Positions 8,791-18,144 are shown, counted from the first letter of the stretch. The stretch: DNA of 64,000 bases from Peptococcaceae bacterium UBA5752 (GCA_002419055.1 DIFI01000006.1:17130-81129), one strand, 5' to 3'. A program made the numbers and translations. The notes: generated by a model from the letters alone, not told the origin.

Positions 8791-11082
8791 TTAATTACGA
8801 CGAAGAGCTGTTAATTTTTCATCAATTAGACATTTTAAGCCATCGGGTATTGCAATATTACCTGCTACAATATCCACCGCTGCTTCGCGCGTATCAATCA
8901 TCATTTGTTTATCAATAGATAGATCGGCAACCTTCAATTCCGGTAAGCCGTGCTGGCGTACACCGAAAAATTCGCCGGTACCACGTTCCTGCAAATCGGC
9001 CTCGGCAATGGCAAATCCGTCATTACATTCGCTGATAATCCGCATCCTCTCGGCGGCAACTCCGCCTTTAGCGTTATGGATCAATATACAATACGACTGC
9101 TCGCCACCACGGCCAATCCGTCCCCGCAATTGATGTAGCTGCGCCAAACCAAAACGCTCGGCATCACGAATGATCATCACTGTAGCATTAGGTATATCAA
9201 TACCAACTTCAATTACTGTCGTTGATACCAAAATATTTGTTTTGCCGTTAGCGAATTCCTCCATGATAGCGGCCTTTTCCTGCGCTTTCGTTCTGCCATG
9301 GAGTAAACCGATAGTACATTGCGGTAAAACCTGCCTTAATTGATCCGCATAAGTAACGGCGCTTTGCAGATCAATCTTTTCTGATTCTTCAATCAAAGGA
9401 CATACTACAAACCCTTGACGTCCTTTAGCTGTTTCTTTGGCCAGAAAATCATGTATTCGCTGCTCATACTGATAACTAACGGCATAGGTTTTTATCGGCC
9501 GCCGACCGGCAGGTAACTGATCAATAATGCTCAACTGTAAATCTGCATAGGCGGTCAAAGCCAGCGTACGAGGAATAGGAGTTGCGGTCATAACCAAAAT
9601 ATCGGCTGCACTCCCCTCATGCAGCCGTTCTCTTTGCAATACGCCAAAGCGATGCTGCTCATCGGTGATAGCCAACCCCAACCGTGCAAAACTAACATTA
9701 TCTTCGATCAAAGCGTGAGTGCCAATCAACAAATCTATATCGGCTGCTGCTAAATCTACCAAAATCTTTTTTTTGTCTGCAGAGGAAGTTTTGCCTGTTA
9801 AAAGTGCGGTAGTGACACCTAATTCGGCCAGCTGTTTACTAAGCAGCTGATAATGTTGGTTGGCTAAAATCTCGGTTGGCGCCATTAAAGCAGATTGGTA
9901 CCCGGAGCGAAAACTCTTGTATACAGCTGCCGCCGCCACCGCGGTTTTACCGCAGCCTACATCGCCCTGTACCAGCCTCATCATCGGTAATGGTGCTTCC
10001 ATATCATTATATATTTCTTTAATTACTCTTAGCTGTGCGTCGGTAAATTTATAAGGAAGAATTTTCTGATATGTAGTTAATATATCCGCTTCTTTACTAT
10101 GTGCGATACCTGTCGTATTTTTAATTAATGAAGAAGAAATTATTGCTGTCTGTAAAACAAGCAATTCTTCATAAGCTAACCTCTGTCGTGCACCATCTCG
10201 TATCTGCCATGATGACGGAAAATGCATATTATAAACAGCTTGTCGCCGCGATAAAAAACCGAATTTTTCAATCAACTCTTGTGGTAATACTTCTTCGATC
10301 TGCGAACCATAACTTTCCCAAGCGGATACTATCATTCTTCTGATCATTTTCGCCGATAAGCCTTCTACACTACGATATATCGGGGACAGCGGTTCTCCTT
10401 CTATTTCCTTGTCCAGCCGGTAATCTACAACATTAAACTCGCTCTTGCCATACTTATAATTTAATTTGCCATAACAAGCAACTTCCTGTGCCCTTTTCAG
10501 CTTTGGTTCCAAAAACGGTTGATTATACCATATGCAAGGCAATATGCTGCTTTCATCCTTTATCCAGGCTTTTAATATATGCAAATTACGTATTTTAGTG
10601 CTTTCAACAGAAATAATTTTGCCGCCGACTACCATCGGTTGATCATCAATAGACAATTCGCTGATCTTGGTCATTTGCTGCCAGTTTCGGTAATCGCGCG
10701 GGAAAAAAAATATTAAATCTTCAACACAATGCAGACCTAGTTTTGCTAATAAAACCGCTCGTTTGTCGCCAATGCCGCTTAATGCCGCCAAAGGTTTTTG
10801 AAGACTGTTACTTGACCTCTTATAGGCTCCAAAAGGATTAGAAGTATCGCGATTACGTGGCAGATCCTGCCACTGTCCCGTCTGTATCAGTTGCCGCATT
10901 TGCAGCAATATAGCGGGGCGCTGTAAAGGGGAAGCAGACTGATAACAATCGGCTAACTCAACCATTTTCTGATTATCATTTTCCTCGGCAATTGTTCGTA
11001 CTGTGGCAGCAAAGCCACCAAAGGCCGCACTATCAAGACAGCCGTTTTTTTCTTCTTTTTCAATTAGCTGCAGTACCTCCAT
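8791..11082 (-). CDS. recG: ATP-dependent DNA helicase RecG
   Basis: RecG remodels stalled replication forks and Holliday junctions. After an N-terminal segment of about 95 residues comes the wedge/OB region (LSGIGDKRAVLLAKLGLHCVEDLIFFFPRDYRN), then helicase motifs: Walker A GDVGCGKT at 373-380, DEQHRFGV (the DExH box) near 480, MTATPIPRT, and the C-terminal QLRGRIGRG and ERGTGEFFGVRQHG motifs that distinguish RecG from other SF2 enzymes. The 763-aa length reflects the extra N-terminus, seen in other Gram-positive RecGs. ATG start with AAGGAG seven bases upstream. Only 16 bp separate it from the upstream FAH-family gene. Confidence 0.96.
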   Translation of the reverse strand: MEVLQLIEKEEKNGCLDSAAFGGFAATVRTIAEENDNQKMVELADCYQSASPLQRPAILLQMRQLIQTGQWQDLPRNRDTSNPFGAYKRSSNSLQKPLAALSGIGDKRAVLLAKLGLHCVEDLIFFFPRDYRNWQQMTKISELSIDDQPMVVGGKIISVESTKIRNLHILKAWIKDESSILPCIWYNQPFLEPKLKRAQEVACYGKLNYKYGKSEFNVVDYRLDKEIEGEPLSPIYRSVEGLSAKMIRRMIVSAWESYGSQIEEVLPQELIEKFGFLSRRQAVYNMHFPSSWQIRDGARQRLAYEELLVLQTAIISSSLIKNTTGIAHSKEADILTTYQKILPYKFTDAQLRVIKEIYNDMEAPLPMMRLVQGDVGCGKTAVAAAAVYKSFRSGYQSALMAPTEILANQHYQLLSKQLAELGVTTALLTGKTSSADKKKILVDLAAADIDLLIGTHALIEDNVSFARLGLAITDEQHRFGVLQRERLHEGSAADILVMTATPIPRTLALTAYADLQLSIIDQLPAGRRPIKTYAVSYQYEQRIHDFLAKETAKGRQGFVVCPLIEESEKIDLQSAVTYADQLRQVLPQCTIGLLHGRTKAQEKAAIMEEFANGKTNILVSTTVIEVGIDIPNATVMIIRDAERFGLAQLHQLRGRIGRGGEQSYCILIHNAKGGVAAERMRIISECNDGFAIAEADLQERGTGEFFGVRQHGLPELKVADLSIDKQMMIDTREAAVDIVAGNIAIPDGLKCLIDEKLTALRRN

Positions 11083-11098
11083 AAGATACTCCTTATTA

Positions 11099-11944
11099 CT
11101 ATTTCTTTGCTGTGACTAAACGATTGCTTAAAATACCGATGCCTTCTATCTCGACTTCTATCGATTCGCCTACCCTCAGCCACTGCCTCTGCCCTTTGGG
11201 ATAGCCAAGGATCACACCGCCGGGAGTACCGGAAAATATTATATCACCGGCATTCAACTGCATATAGTGCGAAGCATAGCTGACAAGTTGTGCAGGAGTA
11301 AAAATCAACTGACTGGTATTAGAGGACTGCACCGTTTGTCCATTACGACGGCAAATAATATCAAGATTGGCAGCACTCAATTCGTCCGCTGTGGCAATAC
11401 AAGGGCCGACCGGCGCAAAACCGGCAAAAGTTTTACCGATCAGCCATTGACTGCTAACAAATTGGCTATCCCGCGCCGAAAAATCGTTACCGCAGCTATA
11501 ACCGAAAATATATTGATCTGCGTCGGCCTCTTTGATCTCGCTGCCTTGCTTACCGATTATTATCACCAGTTCCGCTTCATAATCAAAAGCATGAAGATTT
11601 GACGGCAACATTATATCCTGAAGGTTTGCGGCAAGCGCATCATTAAACTTGCCAAACAATAATGGAAATTGAGGCGGCGCACCTTTTGTTTCGGTAGCGT
11701 GATCCCGATAGTTGAGACCAACACCGATAATTTTGCTGGGATAAGTCAACGGTGCATATTGAATTGAATCATTTGGTAACTGGGGAAGATCGCTAATAGT
11801 ATGTAATTGATCTTTGATCCGTGGCCAATCATTAAAACAATCTTCTAATGTTATACCTAATGCTGAAGTAGCATCTATAAGGCCGGTTTGCAGACAAATT
11901 CCTAAATGGATTTGCTGCTCATGCCAGAAATTAGTAAGCTTCAT
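11099..11944 (-). CDS. Fumarylacetoacetate hydrolase family protein
   Basis: Member of the FAH superfamily, metal-dependent enzymes that hydrolyse, decarboxylate or isomerise acylpyruvates and 2-oxo-acid derivatives. The core shows KIIGVGLNYRDHATE, then FDYEAELVIIIGK (metal-ligand Glu residues), GYSCGNDFSARDSQ, WLIGKTFAGFAPVGP and IIFSGTPGGV, all family hallmarks. The C-terminal two thirds is the catalytic fold; the first 60 residues form the usual N-terminal subdomain. Start at the ATG 11944 is set by AAAGGTGG five bases upstream; an in-frame GTG at 11953 lies inside that site. Exact substrate cannot be assigned. Its leader contains one copy of the structured repeat described at 11969-12084. 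Confidence 0.88.
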   Translation of the reverse strand: MKLTNFWHEQQIHLGICLQTGLIDATSALGITLEDCFNDWPRIKDQLHTISDLPQLPNDSIQYAPLTYPSKIIGVGLNYRDHATETKGAPPQFPLLFGKFNDALAANLQDIMLPSNLHAFDYEAELVIIIGKQGSEIKEADADQYIFGYSCGNDFSARDSQFVSSQWLIGKTFAGFAPVGPCIATADELSAANLDIICRRNGQTVQSSNTSQLIFTPAQLVSYASHYMQLNAGDIIFSGTPGGVILGYPKGQRQWLRVGESIEVEIEGIGILSNRLVTAKK

Positions 11945-11968
11945 AATTACCACCTTTAATGTTTTGTG

Positions 11969-12084
11969 TATTATACCATATTCGCTTTCGCGAATATTAC
12001 TGGCTTTTCCCTAAACCTAAGAAAAACACAGTTATAAAATAGACGCTCAAGCTCAAAGTGCTTGTGCAGATATTATAACATAAT
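11969..12084 (-). repeat. Structured intergenic repeat, copy 1
   Basis: About 116 bp flanked by imperfect 14-bp direct repeats (11969-11982 and 12071-12084, core TATTATANCATA). Read on the minus strand each flank is TATGNTATAATA, an extended -10 promoter. Internally there is an 8-bp hairpin (11978-11985 with 11990-11997) and a 5-bp hairpin CAAGC/GCTTG (12048-12052 with 12060-12064), with a weaker middle pairing. A homologous copy is at 49401-49510, where both hairpins are kept with different bases. It lies just upstream of the FAH-family gene. Confidence 0.7.
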
Positions 12085-12126
12085 CAATTTAAAAAATAAA
12101 TTAAGGTCATAAACATCAATTAAAAT

Positions 12127-12159
12127 AAAAAGAGCGCGGATTATTACCGCACTCTTTTT
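12127..12159 (-). terminator. Terminator after the small Xre gene
   Basis: Near-perfect hairpin, 12127-12139 with 12147-12159, 7-base loop, one C-A mismatch, with A-run and T-run on the two outer sides. It begins 3 bp past the stop of the leftward regulator gene and could also act rightward. Confidence 0.85.
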
Positions 12160-12161
12160 GT

Positions 12162-12362
12162 TTAATCATTCAAATCTGTTAACTGTGAAGTTGTAACATA
12201 GAGAGCAGAAGCTATTTTTTTTACATCATTACGGGAGATTTTGTTCCCGGCAATATAACCTTTTAGCTGATTTTCTGAGATACCGGAATTTTGTGCCACC
12301 TCTTGATATGACAACTGCTGTTCTCTTAAAAATGCATTGATCCGCTCATTAATTTCAACCAT
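12162..12362 (-). CDS. Small Xre-type helix-turn-helix regulator
   Basis: A 66-residue protein consisting of one Cro/C1-type HTH: INERINAFLREQQLSYQEVAQNSGISENQLKGYIAGNKISRNDVKKIASALYVTTSQLTD fits the five-helix fold, with YQEVAQNSGISENQLKGY as the helix-turn-helix. No partner or ligand domain is present. The ATG at 12362 is preceded by GAGGTG at 6 bp; an in-frame GTG at 12371 is part of that site. It is divergent from the acidic repeat protein at 12533, and a palindrome in the shared upstream region (12465-12488) is a plausible operator, so autoregulation and control of the neighbour are likely but unproven. Confidence 0.8.
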   Translation of the reverse strand: MVEINERINAFLREQQLSYQEVAQNSGISENQLKGYIAGNKISRNDVKKIASALYVTTSQLTDLND

Positions 12363-12451
12363 TGAAGGCACCTCTTTTACTGTAACGTTGTTACTATTAT
12401 GCTCTTATACTTTTTTTATATTCTTTTACTATTTTTTAATATTAAAAAAAG

Positions 12452-12488
12452 TTGACTAAACGAATATATACATATAACATAGTATATA
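12452..12488 (+). promoter_or_regulatory. Promoter and palindromic operator candidate
   Basis: TTGACT (12452-12457) and TAACAT (12475-12480) are 17 bp apart and point toward the acidic protein gene at 12533. An inverted repeat TATATAC (12465-12471) / GTATATA (12482-12488), with a 10-bp centre, covers the -10. It sits between the Xre gene and the acidic protein gene, so it is a candidate binding site for that regulator. AT-richness of the region lowers the weight of the palindrome. Confidence 0.45.
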
Positions 12489-12532
12489 TTGGTATTTTTA
12501 AATGAATTTATAAATTAAAGGATGGAACGCGT

Positions 12533-13366
12533 ATGAATAATCAAGATCTGTTCACCGCAAACCCTCTGAGCCTTAATCAAAGGCTGCAAAGATTAGAAGA
12601 AGTCCGTCAAAATCTGGAAACTGAGGCGGCCGTTATACAAAAGACATTAATTTCCATTGAAGAAATCCGTAAGATATTGCGAGAAGAAGCGCTATATCAA
12701 ATTGATATTGAACGGCAACCAATTAACCAAAACAATGACATAACCGAAACAGAAGATATTAACATTCAAACATTTGATATACAAGATGGTAAAAATGAAA
12801 TAGATATAAATGATATAACCGATACAACAGATGAGATTGCAGTTGAACAAATGCAATCTGCTGTTGAATCTGTTGAATCTGTCGAAGCGGCTGAATCTGT
12901 CAAAGCGGCTGAAGCTACTGAAGGTGTCGAAGATGAAGAAGATGTAGAAGATGTAGAAGATGTAGAAGATGTAGAAGATGTTGAAGATGTTGAAGATGTC
13001 ATAGCTAACGAAGATAATGAAGTTAATCTTTTAATCGAAACAGAAGTAATAAAACGCATCGCTGAAGAACAAATGAAGCTACTGGCCGAAGAAGAACAAA
13101 AACGCCAACAACAAGAAGAAATCCTTCGGCAGGAATTGGAAGAACAACAAAAAGCGGCAGAAACAACATTTGCTGCCGAATTAGAAGCAAAGCTCCATGA
13201 GGCAACTAAGGCAGCCGAAATGGCGGCAGCTGACGCAGGATCACTTTACCAACAATGGTTTAATAACAAATCAGATATAAATAAAGACCCCGCTGTTGAT
13301 GATAACCATACTATTGAAGCCGTACAACAATTATTAGAACAATTAGCACAACAAGTAAACAAATAA
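12533..13366 (+). CDS. Acidic coiled-coil repeat protein, function unknown
   Basis: Not recognised as a known family. The 277-residue protein has an N-terminal coiled coil (about 12-60: RLQRLEEVRQNLETEAAVIQ), an extremely acidic middle (about 65-165) with a run of seven Glu-Asp-Val tripeptides, a second Glu/Gln-rich coiled coil (about 170-235: RIAEEQMKLLAEEEQKR), and an amphipathic C-terminus ending QLLEQLAQQVNK. There is no signal peptide or membrane segment, so it should be cytosolic. AAAGGATGG lies 8 bp before the ATG. The EDV run is encoded by a 9-bp tandem repeat and may vary in length between strains. The next gene, a permease, starts 24 bp later. Confidence 0.7.
   Translation: MNNQDLFTANPLSLNQRLQRLEEVRQNLETEAAVIQKTLISIEEIRKILREEALYQIDIERQPINQNNDITETEDINIQTFDIQDGKNEIDINDITDTTDEIAVEQMQSAVESVESVEAAESVKAAEATEGVEDEEDVEDVEDVEDVEDVEDVEDVIANEDNEVNLLIETEVIKRIAEEQMKLLAEEEQKRQQQEEILRQELEEQQKAAETTFAAELEAKLHEATKAAEMAAADAGSLYQQWFNNKSDINKDPAVDDNHTIEAVQQLLEQLAQQVNK
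12929..13000 (+). repeat. 9-bp tandem repeat coding Glu-Asp-Val
   Basis: Eight consecutive 9-bp units (GAAGATGTA and close variants), in frame inside the acidic protein gene. The four central units are identical at DNA level, indicating recent slippage or expansion. Confidence 0.9.
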
Positions 13367-13390
13367 CAACTATTGACTTCAGGAGTATTT

Positions 13391-14380
13391 ATGGACTTAT
13401 ATGCTTTGATGAGAAAATTCCCGGGCGGCGTTTTTATCATTCCCTGGTTTATTGCAGTTTTTATCAACACTTTTTGTCCGCAAATTATGCAAATCGGCGG
13501 TTTGACAACAGCTCTTTTCTCATCTGACGGCGCTTTGTGTATGGCCTCGTTTTTGACGTTTATCATCGGTACCCAATTTGACCTCCGCAGAGTCAAAGAA
13601 ATGCTCAAAAGAGGAATGGTACTGACTATCACAAAATTACTGATCGGTTTTATCAGCGCCATAATATTCGTAAAATTATTTGGTTTAGACGGTATTTTAG
13701 GCATATCAGCCCTGGCCTTCACTACAGTAATAATCAGTTGTAACCCCAGCGTTTATTTGGCATTGGTTGTTGACTATGGTGATCAAGATGATGTACCTTT
13801 ATTCGCGCTATTAAATACTATCTGTATGCCTGTATTTCCGCTAATGATTTTGGGTATATCCAATGGCGGCGGCTTTGCTTTTATGGATATAGTTAATACT
13901 TTAGCTCCTTTCCTGATCGGCATGGTACTGGGAAATATCGACCACCGTTTACGCGATTTGATGAGCCACGGCATACTGATTGGCACGCCTCTGCTTGGTT
14001 TCTGCCTCGGTGCCGGCGTTAATCTGTTTTCGGCTTTTAAAGCAGGCATCGGCGGATTACTGCTGGCGGCAATTTTCTTAATAATCAATATTACGTTAAT
14101 GCTCTTGGTCGACCGTTTAATCATACATAGGCCGGGATATGCGGCAGTAGCCAGTTGCAGCGTTGCGGGAATTTCGTTGATTGCCCCGGCAACAATCGCC
14201 GCCAGCAACAGCATTTATCTGCCCTACGTTGATAATGCCAAGGTTTTGGCGGCAATGGTACTGATAATAACTGTAATCGTTACGCCTTTTCTTTGTAAAC
14301 TAACCGTCAGATTGTTCGGCGACGGACGTATACCGGATCAACAAATACCAGATGAAATAATAAAAGGGGCTGTCGACTAG
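13391..14380 (+). CDS. 2-keto-3-deoxygluconate permease family transporter
   Basis: A 329-residue membrane protein of the KdgT family, which imports 2-keto-3-deoxygluconate, a pectin/hexuronate breakdown product, by proton symport. The N-terminus (KFPGGVFIIPWFIAVFINTFCPQ, then IGGLTTALFSSDG) matches the family, and about ten hydrophobic helices follow. The ATG at 13391 is preceded by AGGAG at 5 bp; an in-frame TTG at 13373 lies before that site and is rejected. No KDG kinase or aldolase is adjacent, so the real substrate may differ. A terminator hairpin overlaps its stop codon. Confidence 0.82.
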   Translation: MDLYALMRKFPGGVFIIPWFIAVFINTFCPQIMQIGGLTTALFSSDGALCMASFLTFIIGTQFDLRRVKEMLKRGMVLTITKLLIGFISAIIFVKLFGLDGILGISALAFTTVIISCNPSVYLALVVDYGDQDDVPLFALLNTICMPVFPLMILGISNGGGFAFMDIVNTLAPFLIGMVLGNIDHRLRDLMSHGILIGTPLLGFCLGAGVNLFSAFKAGIGGLLLAAIFLIINITLMLLVDRLIIHRPGYAAVASCSVAGISLIAPATIAASNSIYLPYVDNAKVLAAMVLIITVIVTPFLCKLTVRLFGDGRIPDQQIPDEIIKGAVD

Positions 14381-14392
14381 GACAGCTCCTTT
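14363..14392 (+). terminator. Terminator overlapping the permease stop codon
   Basis: 12-bp stem (14363-14374 with 14381-14392, one G-U pair) and a 6-base loop that contains the TAG stop codon of the permease. An A/T-rich base gives partial U-runs both ways, so it may also serve the convergent acyl-CoA synthetase gene. Confidence 0.8.
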
Positions 14393-14399
14393 AAATTAA

Positions 14400-16076
14400 T
14401 TATTGCAATTTAGTATAAGCAATTTTGCCAACCAGAGTTTGCGGCAAACTGTCGCGAAACTCAATCTCAGCGGGAATGGCATACTTAGCGATATGAACAT
14501 GGCAATATTGGAGCAACTCATCTCTGACTGCTTGTTCGTTTGCAGCCGTTTCGTTTAGTACCACGAATGCCTTGACCTTTTGTCCCTGGTAGCTATCGGC
14601 AACACCGATTACGCAACTGGAGGCTACTTTTGGGTGCGCGTCGAGAATATTTTCCAACTGCGAGGGATAAATTGAATAGCCGCGCGAGACAATTATCCTC
14701 TTAATTCGCTGGCGGAAATAAACAAAACCTTCTTCATCCATAACTCCAATATCGCCGGTATGCAGCCAAAGTAAACCGTCTTGGTGATAACGCAGGACTT
14801 TTGCCGTTTCTTCATCGTTATTGGCATAACCGATCATCACCGAGGGGCCGCTGATACAAATCTCGCCTTCTTCACCATAGGGCTGTTCTTGATCGCTGTC
14901 AACCGCCACAATTTTATAATAAGTGTCGGGGAAAGGCAGGCCGATGCTGCCTTCACGGGCAATATTGTAGGGAGTAAGGCAACTGGCGGTCACGCATTCG
15001 GTAGTGCCATAACCTTCTCTGATCTCAACCGTTGCTCCATGTTGTTTTAGAAAATTATCAAATCGCTTTTTCAAGTCGACTGTCAGTGTATCGCCGCCAG
15101 AGAAAACGCCGCGCAGATAAGACAGGTTAGCGTTTTTTAGGTCGGGGTTGCGCAATATCGCCTCAAACAGCGTCGGCACGCCGGCAATATAATGGGGTTT
15201 CTCTTTACGTAGCAGCTTGGCATAGCTTTTGGTGTTGAAGCGCGGCACCAGCAGGCAGCAACAACCGTGAGTCAATCCGGTATGAATACAAACGCCAAGG
15301 CCAAAACCATGAAATATCGGCATCATAGCCATCATGTTATTACCGGAGGCCATGCAGTTGCTCATAGCCGCGGTTTGCAGCGCCAGCGCATTGAAATTGC
15401 TGTTGGAAAGCAGTATACCCTTGGTAGTACCGCTGGTCCCACCGCTATATAAGATCGCCGCCAAATCATCGGCAGTGCCTTGTGGCTGCACATCAGTCGT
15501 TGCTACCGTCGCCGCAATAAAATCACTCCAGCGGACAATATTATCGTTTGGGGGTATTGGTTCAATTTTTCTTCCGGCTGTCATTTTATAAAGTAAATGT
15601 TTATGCAACGAAAGTGCATCGGCAATATCGGCTACTATCAGTTTTGGCAAACTGCACCTGTTGCCGATGGCGGCAAACTTCGGATAAAACTGATCGAGAA
15701 TTACTAAAGCTTTGCTGCGGGAATCCTCCAGATAGAAGATTATTTCCGTCTCCGCCGAAAGCGGATGGATCATATTGGCAACCGCGCCGATCATATTCAG
15801 AGCGTAAAAACAAAATACTGCTTGCGGTATATTGGGCAAACAGATAGTTACTCTGTCGCCTTTTGTTATACCCAAAGCAGTAAATGCAGCGGCAGTGCGG
15901 CGGATTTCCGTCAGCAACTGCCGATAGCTGATTGTATTACCCATAAAGCGGCAGGCTGCATAAGAACCATAGCGTTCTGCAGCCGCTGCCACTAATTCGT
16001 ACATTGTTATAGGGGGATAATCAAGGTTAGCCGGTACATCGCCATAATGTTGAAACCAGGGCGTTTTAACGGTCAT
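14400..16076 (-). CDS. AMP-forming acyl-CoA synthetase
   Basis: Member of the ANL adenylating superfamily, activating a carboxylic acid as acyl-AMP and transferring it to CoA. The P-loop-like signature ILYSGGTSGTTKGILLSN (around residues 207-224), REGYGTTE (A5), LLWLHTGDIGVMDEEGFVYFRQRIKRIIVSRGYSIYP (A7-A8 hinge) and the A10-type C-terminal lysine in LPQTLVGKIAYTKL are present. Length 558 aa fits medium/long-chain acyl-CoA ligases, but substrate is not deducible. It begins 13 bp after lysS, so it may be co-transcribed with greA-lysS. GAGG is 9 bp before the ATG. Confidence 0.88.
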   Translation of the reverse strand: MTVKTPWFQHYGDVPANLDYPPITMYELVAAAAERYGSYAACRFMGNTISYRQLLTEIRRTAAAFTALGITKGDRVTICLPNIPQAVFCFYALNMIGAVANMIHPLSAETEIIFYLEDSRSKALVILDQFYPKFAAIGNRCSLPKLIVADIADALSLHKHLLYKMTAGRKIEPIPPNDNIVRWSDFIAATVATTDVQPQGTADDLAAILYSGGTSGTTKGILLSNSNFNALALQTAAMSNCMASGNNMMAMMPIFHGFGLGVCIHTGLTHGCCCLLVPRFNTKSYAKLLRKEKPHYIAGVPTLFEAILRNPDLKNANLSYLRGVFSGGDTLTVDLKKRFDNFLKQHGATVEIREGYGTTECVTASCLTPYNIAREGSIGLPFPDTYYKIVAVDSDQEQPYGEEGEICISGPSVMIGYANNDEETAKVLRYHQDGLLWLHTGDIGVMDEEGFVYFRQRIKRIIVSRGYSIYPSQLENILDAHPKVASSCVIGVADSYQGQKVKAFVVLNETAANEQAVRDELLQYCHVHIAKYAIPAEIEFRDSLPQTLVGKIAYTKLQ

Positions 16077-16089
16077 TTACCAATCCTCA

Positions 16090-17556
16090 TTATTCACGCG
16101 AGCGCAGGGTCGGGAAAAGAATTACATCACGGATTGAGGCGGAATCAGTTAAAAACATCACCAATCGGTCGATACCGATGCCAAGTCCGCCTGTCGGCGG
16201 CATGCCATATTCGAGAGCTTGCAGAAAATCTTCATCAGCCTCGTTGGCTTCTTCATCGCCTTTGGCGCGTTGCTCCATTTGCCGCTCGAAGCGCTGCCGT
16301 TGATCAATCGGATCATTAAGCTCCGAATAAGCATTGGCAAGCTCCCTGCCGTATATGAAAGCCTCAAAACGGTATGTTAGCGAGGGATCATCCTTTTTTC
16401 GTTTGGTCAGCGGAGAAACTTCAATCGGATAATCCATGACAAATGTAGGCTGGATCAGGTTTTCTTCAACTTTTTCTTCAAACAGCAGATTGATGATATC
16501 ACCGCGAGTGGCGTCATCATTAACCTCTATACCGAGTTCGGCAGCTGCCTGTCGTGCGTCTGCATCGTTTTTGATAATATTAAAATCTATTCCGGCATAC
16601 TCTTTTATGGCATCAAACATAGTAATTCGCCGCCACGGAGCTGCCAATGAGATTGGTGTGCCCTGGTATTCGATCTGATCGGAGCCTAACACATCACGCG
16701 CCACCGACGAAATCATGTTTTCGGTAATTTCCATCATGCCGTAATAGTCGCTGTAAGCTTGATAGAGCTCCAGCATGGTAAATTCGGGATTGTGTTTGAT
16801 GGAAATGCCTTCATTACGGAAAACGCGACCAATTTCGTAAACGCGCTCCATGCCACCGACAATCAGACGTTTTAAGTGAAGTTCCAAAGCGATACGCATA
16901 TAAAGATCCATATCGAGCGTATTATGATGTGTAATAAAAGGGCGGGCTGCCGCGCCACCGGCTATATTATGCAGCGTAGGTGTTTCGACTTCAAGAAAAT
17001 CGAGGTCATCAAGATACCGGCGGATCGCACGGATAATCTTGCTACGGGTTACAAAAGCCTGTTTAACCTCGGGATTGACTATTAAGTCAAGATAACGGCG
17101 GCGATAACGGATCTCCACATCTTTTAAGCCATGCCATTTTTCCGGTAATGGCTGCAAACTTTTACTCAAAAATGTTAACTTAGTTGCTTTTACCGATATC
17201 TCGCCGCGGTGAGTACGGAATATATCTCCTTCGACACCAACGATATCACCAATATCCCAAAGATGGAACTGAGCAAACTGATCTTCGCCTACTGTATCAA
17301 TACGGACATAAATTTGGATTTGTCCGTCAAAATCGGCTATTGTAGCAAAACAGGCTTTGCCGTGTTCGCGAATCGCCATCACGCGGCCCGCTATCGTTGT
17401 TTGAGTCCCTTCCAATTGTTCAAAATTATCTACGATCTGCTGTGAACTGTGGGTGCGGCAAAAACGACTGCCAAATGGATCGACGCCCAGCTCCACCAGC
17501 TCTTGCATTTTCTTAATCCTGATTTGCATCTGTTCATTTAACGGTAGATCACTCAA
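16090..17556 (-). CDS. lysS: Lysyl-tRNA synthetase, class II
   Basis: Charges tRNA-Lys. The N-terminal OB-fold anticodon-binding domain (about 50-160: TTIAGRVMAIREHGKACFATI) precedes the class II catalytic core with motif 2 around FRNEGISIKHNPEFTMLE and motif 3 in GLGIGIDRLVMFLTD. Length 488 aa is standard. The start codon is TTG with GGAG nine bases upstream. It follows greA with a 32-bp gap; the greA-lysS pair is conserved in many Bacillota. Confidence 0.97.
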   Translation of the reverse strand: MSDLPLNEQMQIRIKKMQELVELGVDPFGSRFCRTHSSQQIVDNFEQLEGTQTTIAGRVMAIREHGKACFATIADFDGQIQIYVRIDTVGEDQFAQFHLWDIGDIVGVEGDIFRTHRGEISVKATKLTFLSKSLQPLPEKWHGLKDVEIRYRRRYLDLIVNPEVKQAFVTRSKIIRAIRRYLDDLDFLEVETPTLHNIAGGAAARPFITHHNTLDMDLYMRIALELHLKRLIVGGMERVYEIGRVFRNEGISIKHNPEFTMLELYQAYSDYYGMMEITENMISSVARDVLGSDQIEYQGTPISLAAPWRRITMFDAIKEYAGIDFNIIKNDADARQAAAELGIEVNDDATRGDIINLLFEEKVEENLIQPTFVMDYPIEVSPLTKRKKDDPSLTYRFEAFIYGRELANAYSELNDPIDQRQRFERQMEQRAKGDEEANEADEDFLQALEYGMPPTGGLGIGIDRLVMFLTDSASIRDVILFPTLRSRE

Positions 17557-17588
17557 AATATTTCACTCCTACTATATTAACTATAATG

Positions 17589-18065
17589 CTATTTTCTAAT
17601 GTCCAAAATTTTGATGCTGATATTACCTGCAGGAACCGTCAGCGGAATAATACTGCCAATGGGATGGCCCAATAAAGCATGGCCTATCGGACTTTCGTTA
17701 GAAATCTTGCCCTCCAGCGGTTTGGCTTCGACAGAGCCGACAATCTGATATTCCATTATTTCACCGCTTTCTAGGTTTTGTATCTTAACAATGCTGTATT
17801 CGGAAACGACATCGATATTGACATCCGAAGAATCGACTACTCTGGCGTTTTTAAGCTGTTTTTCCAAAGAGATGATATTGCCTTCAATAAAAGCTTGCTC
17901 ATTCTTGGCATCTTCGTACTCGGAGTTTTCGCTGATATCACCAAATTCGATCGCTTGTTTAATCCGCTCCGCAACCTCTTTGCGGCGAACTGTTTTTAAA
18001 TATTCCAAATCCTCTTCCATCTTTTTTAGGGCAACCAGCGTCATCAAAACATCGTTTTCGGTCAT
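17589..18065 (-). CDS. greA: Transcription elongation factor GreA
   Basis: GreA inserts into the RNA polymerase secondary channel and stimulates cleavage of backtracked RNA. The N-terminal coiled coil (LKKMEEDLEYLKTVRRKEVAERIKQAIEFGDISENSEYEDAKNEQ) carries the acidic tip residues of the GDISENSEY loop; the C-terminal FKBP-like domain includes ISNESPIGHALLGHPIG. 158 aa, normal. GGAGGATAGAAT precedes the ATG. A consensus promoter lies at 18145-18173. Confidence 0.97.
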   Translation of the reverse strand: MTENDVLMTLVALKKMEEDLEYLKTVRRKEVAERIKQAIEFGDISENSEYEDAKNEQAFIEGNIISLEKQLKNARVVDSSDVNIDVVSEYSIVKIQNLESGEIMEYQIVGSVEAKPLEGKISNESPIGHALLGHPIGSIIPLTVPAGNISIKILDIRK

Positions 18066-18144
18066 ATTCTATCCTCCAAATTTTTCTTAAATACCTGATA
18101 AAGAGACTATTATTCCATTATAAATTGTCTAAAGATTAAATAGA

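Noticed and set aside
13246..13722. 158-codon minus-strand frame
   Set aside because: Antisense to the end of the acidic protein and the start of the permease; no start signal.
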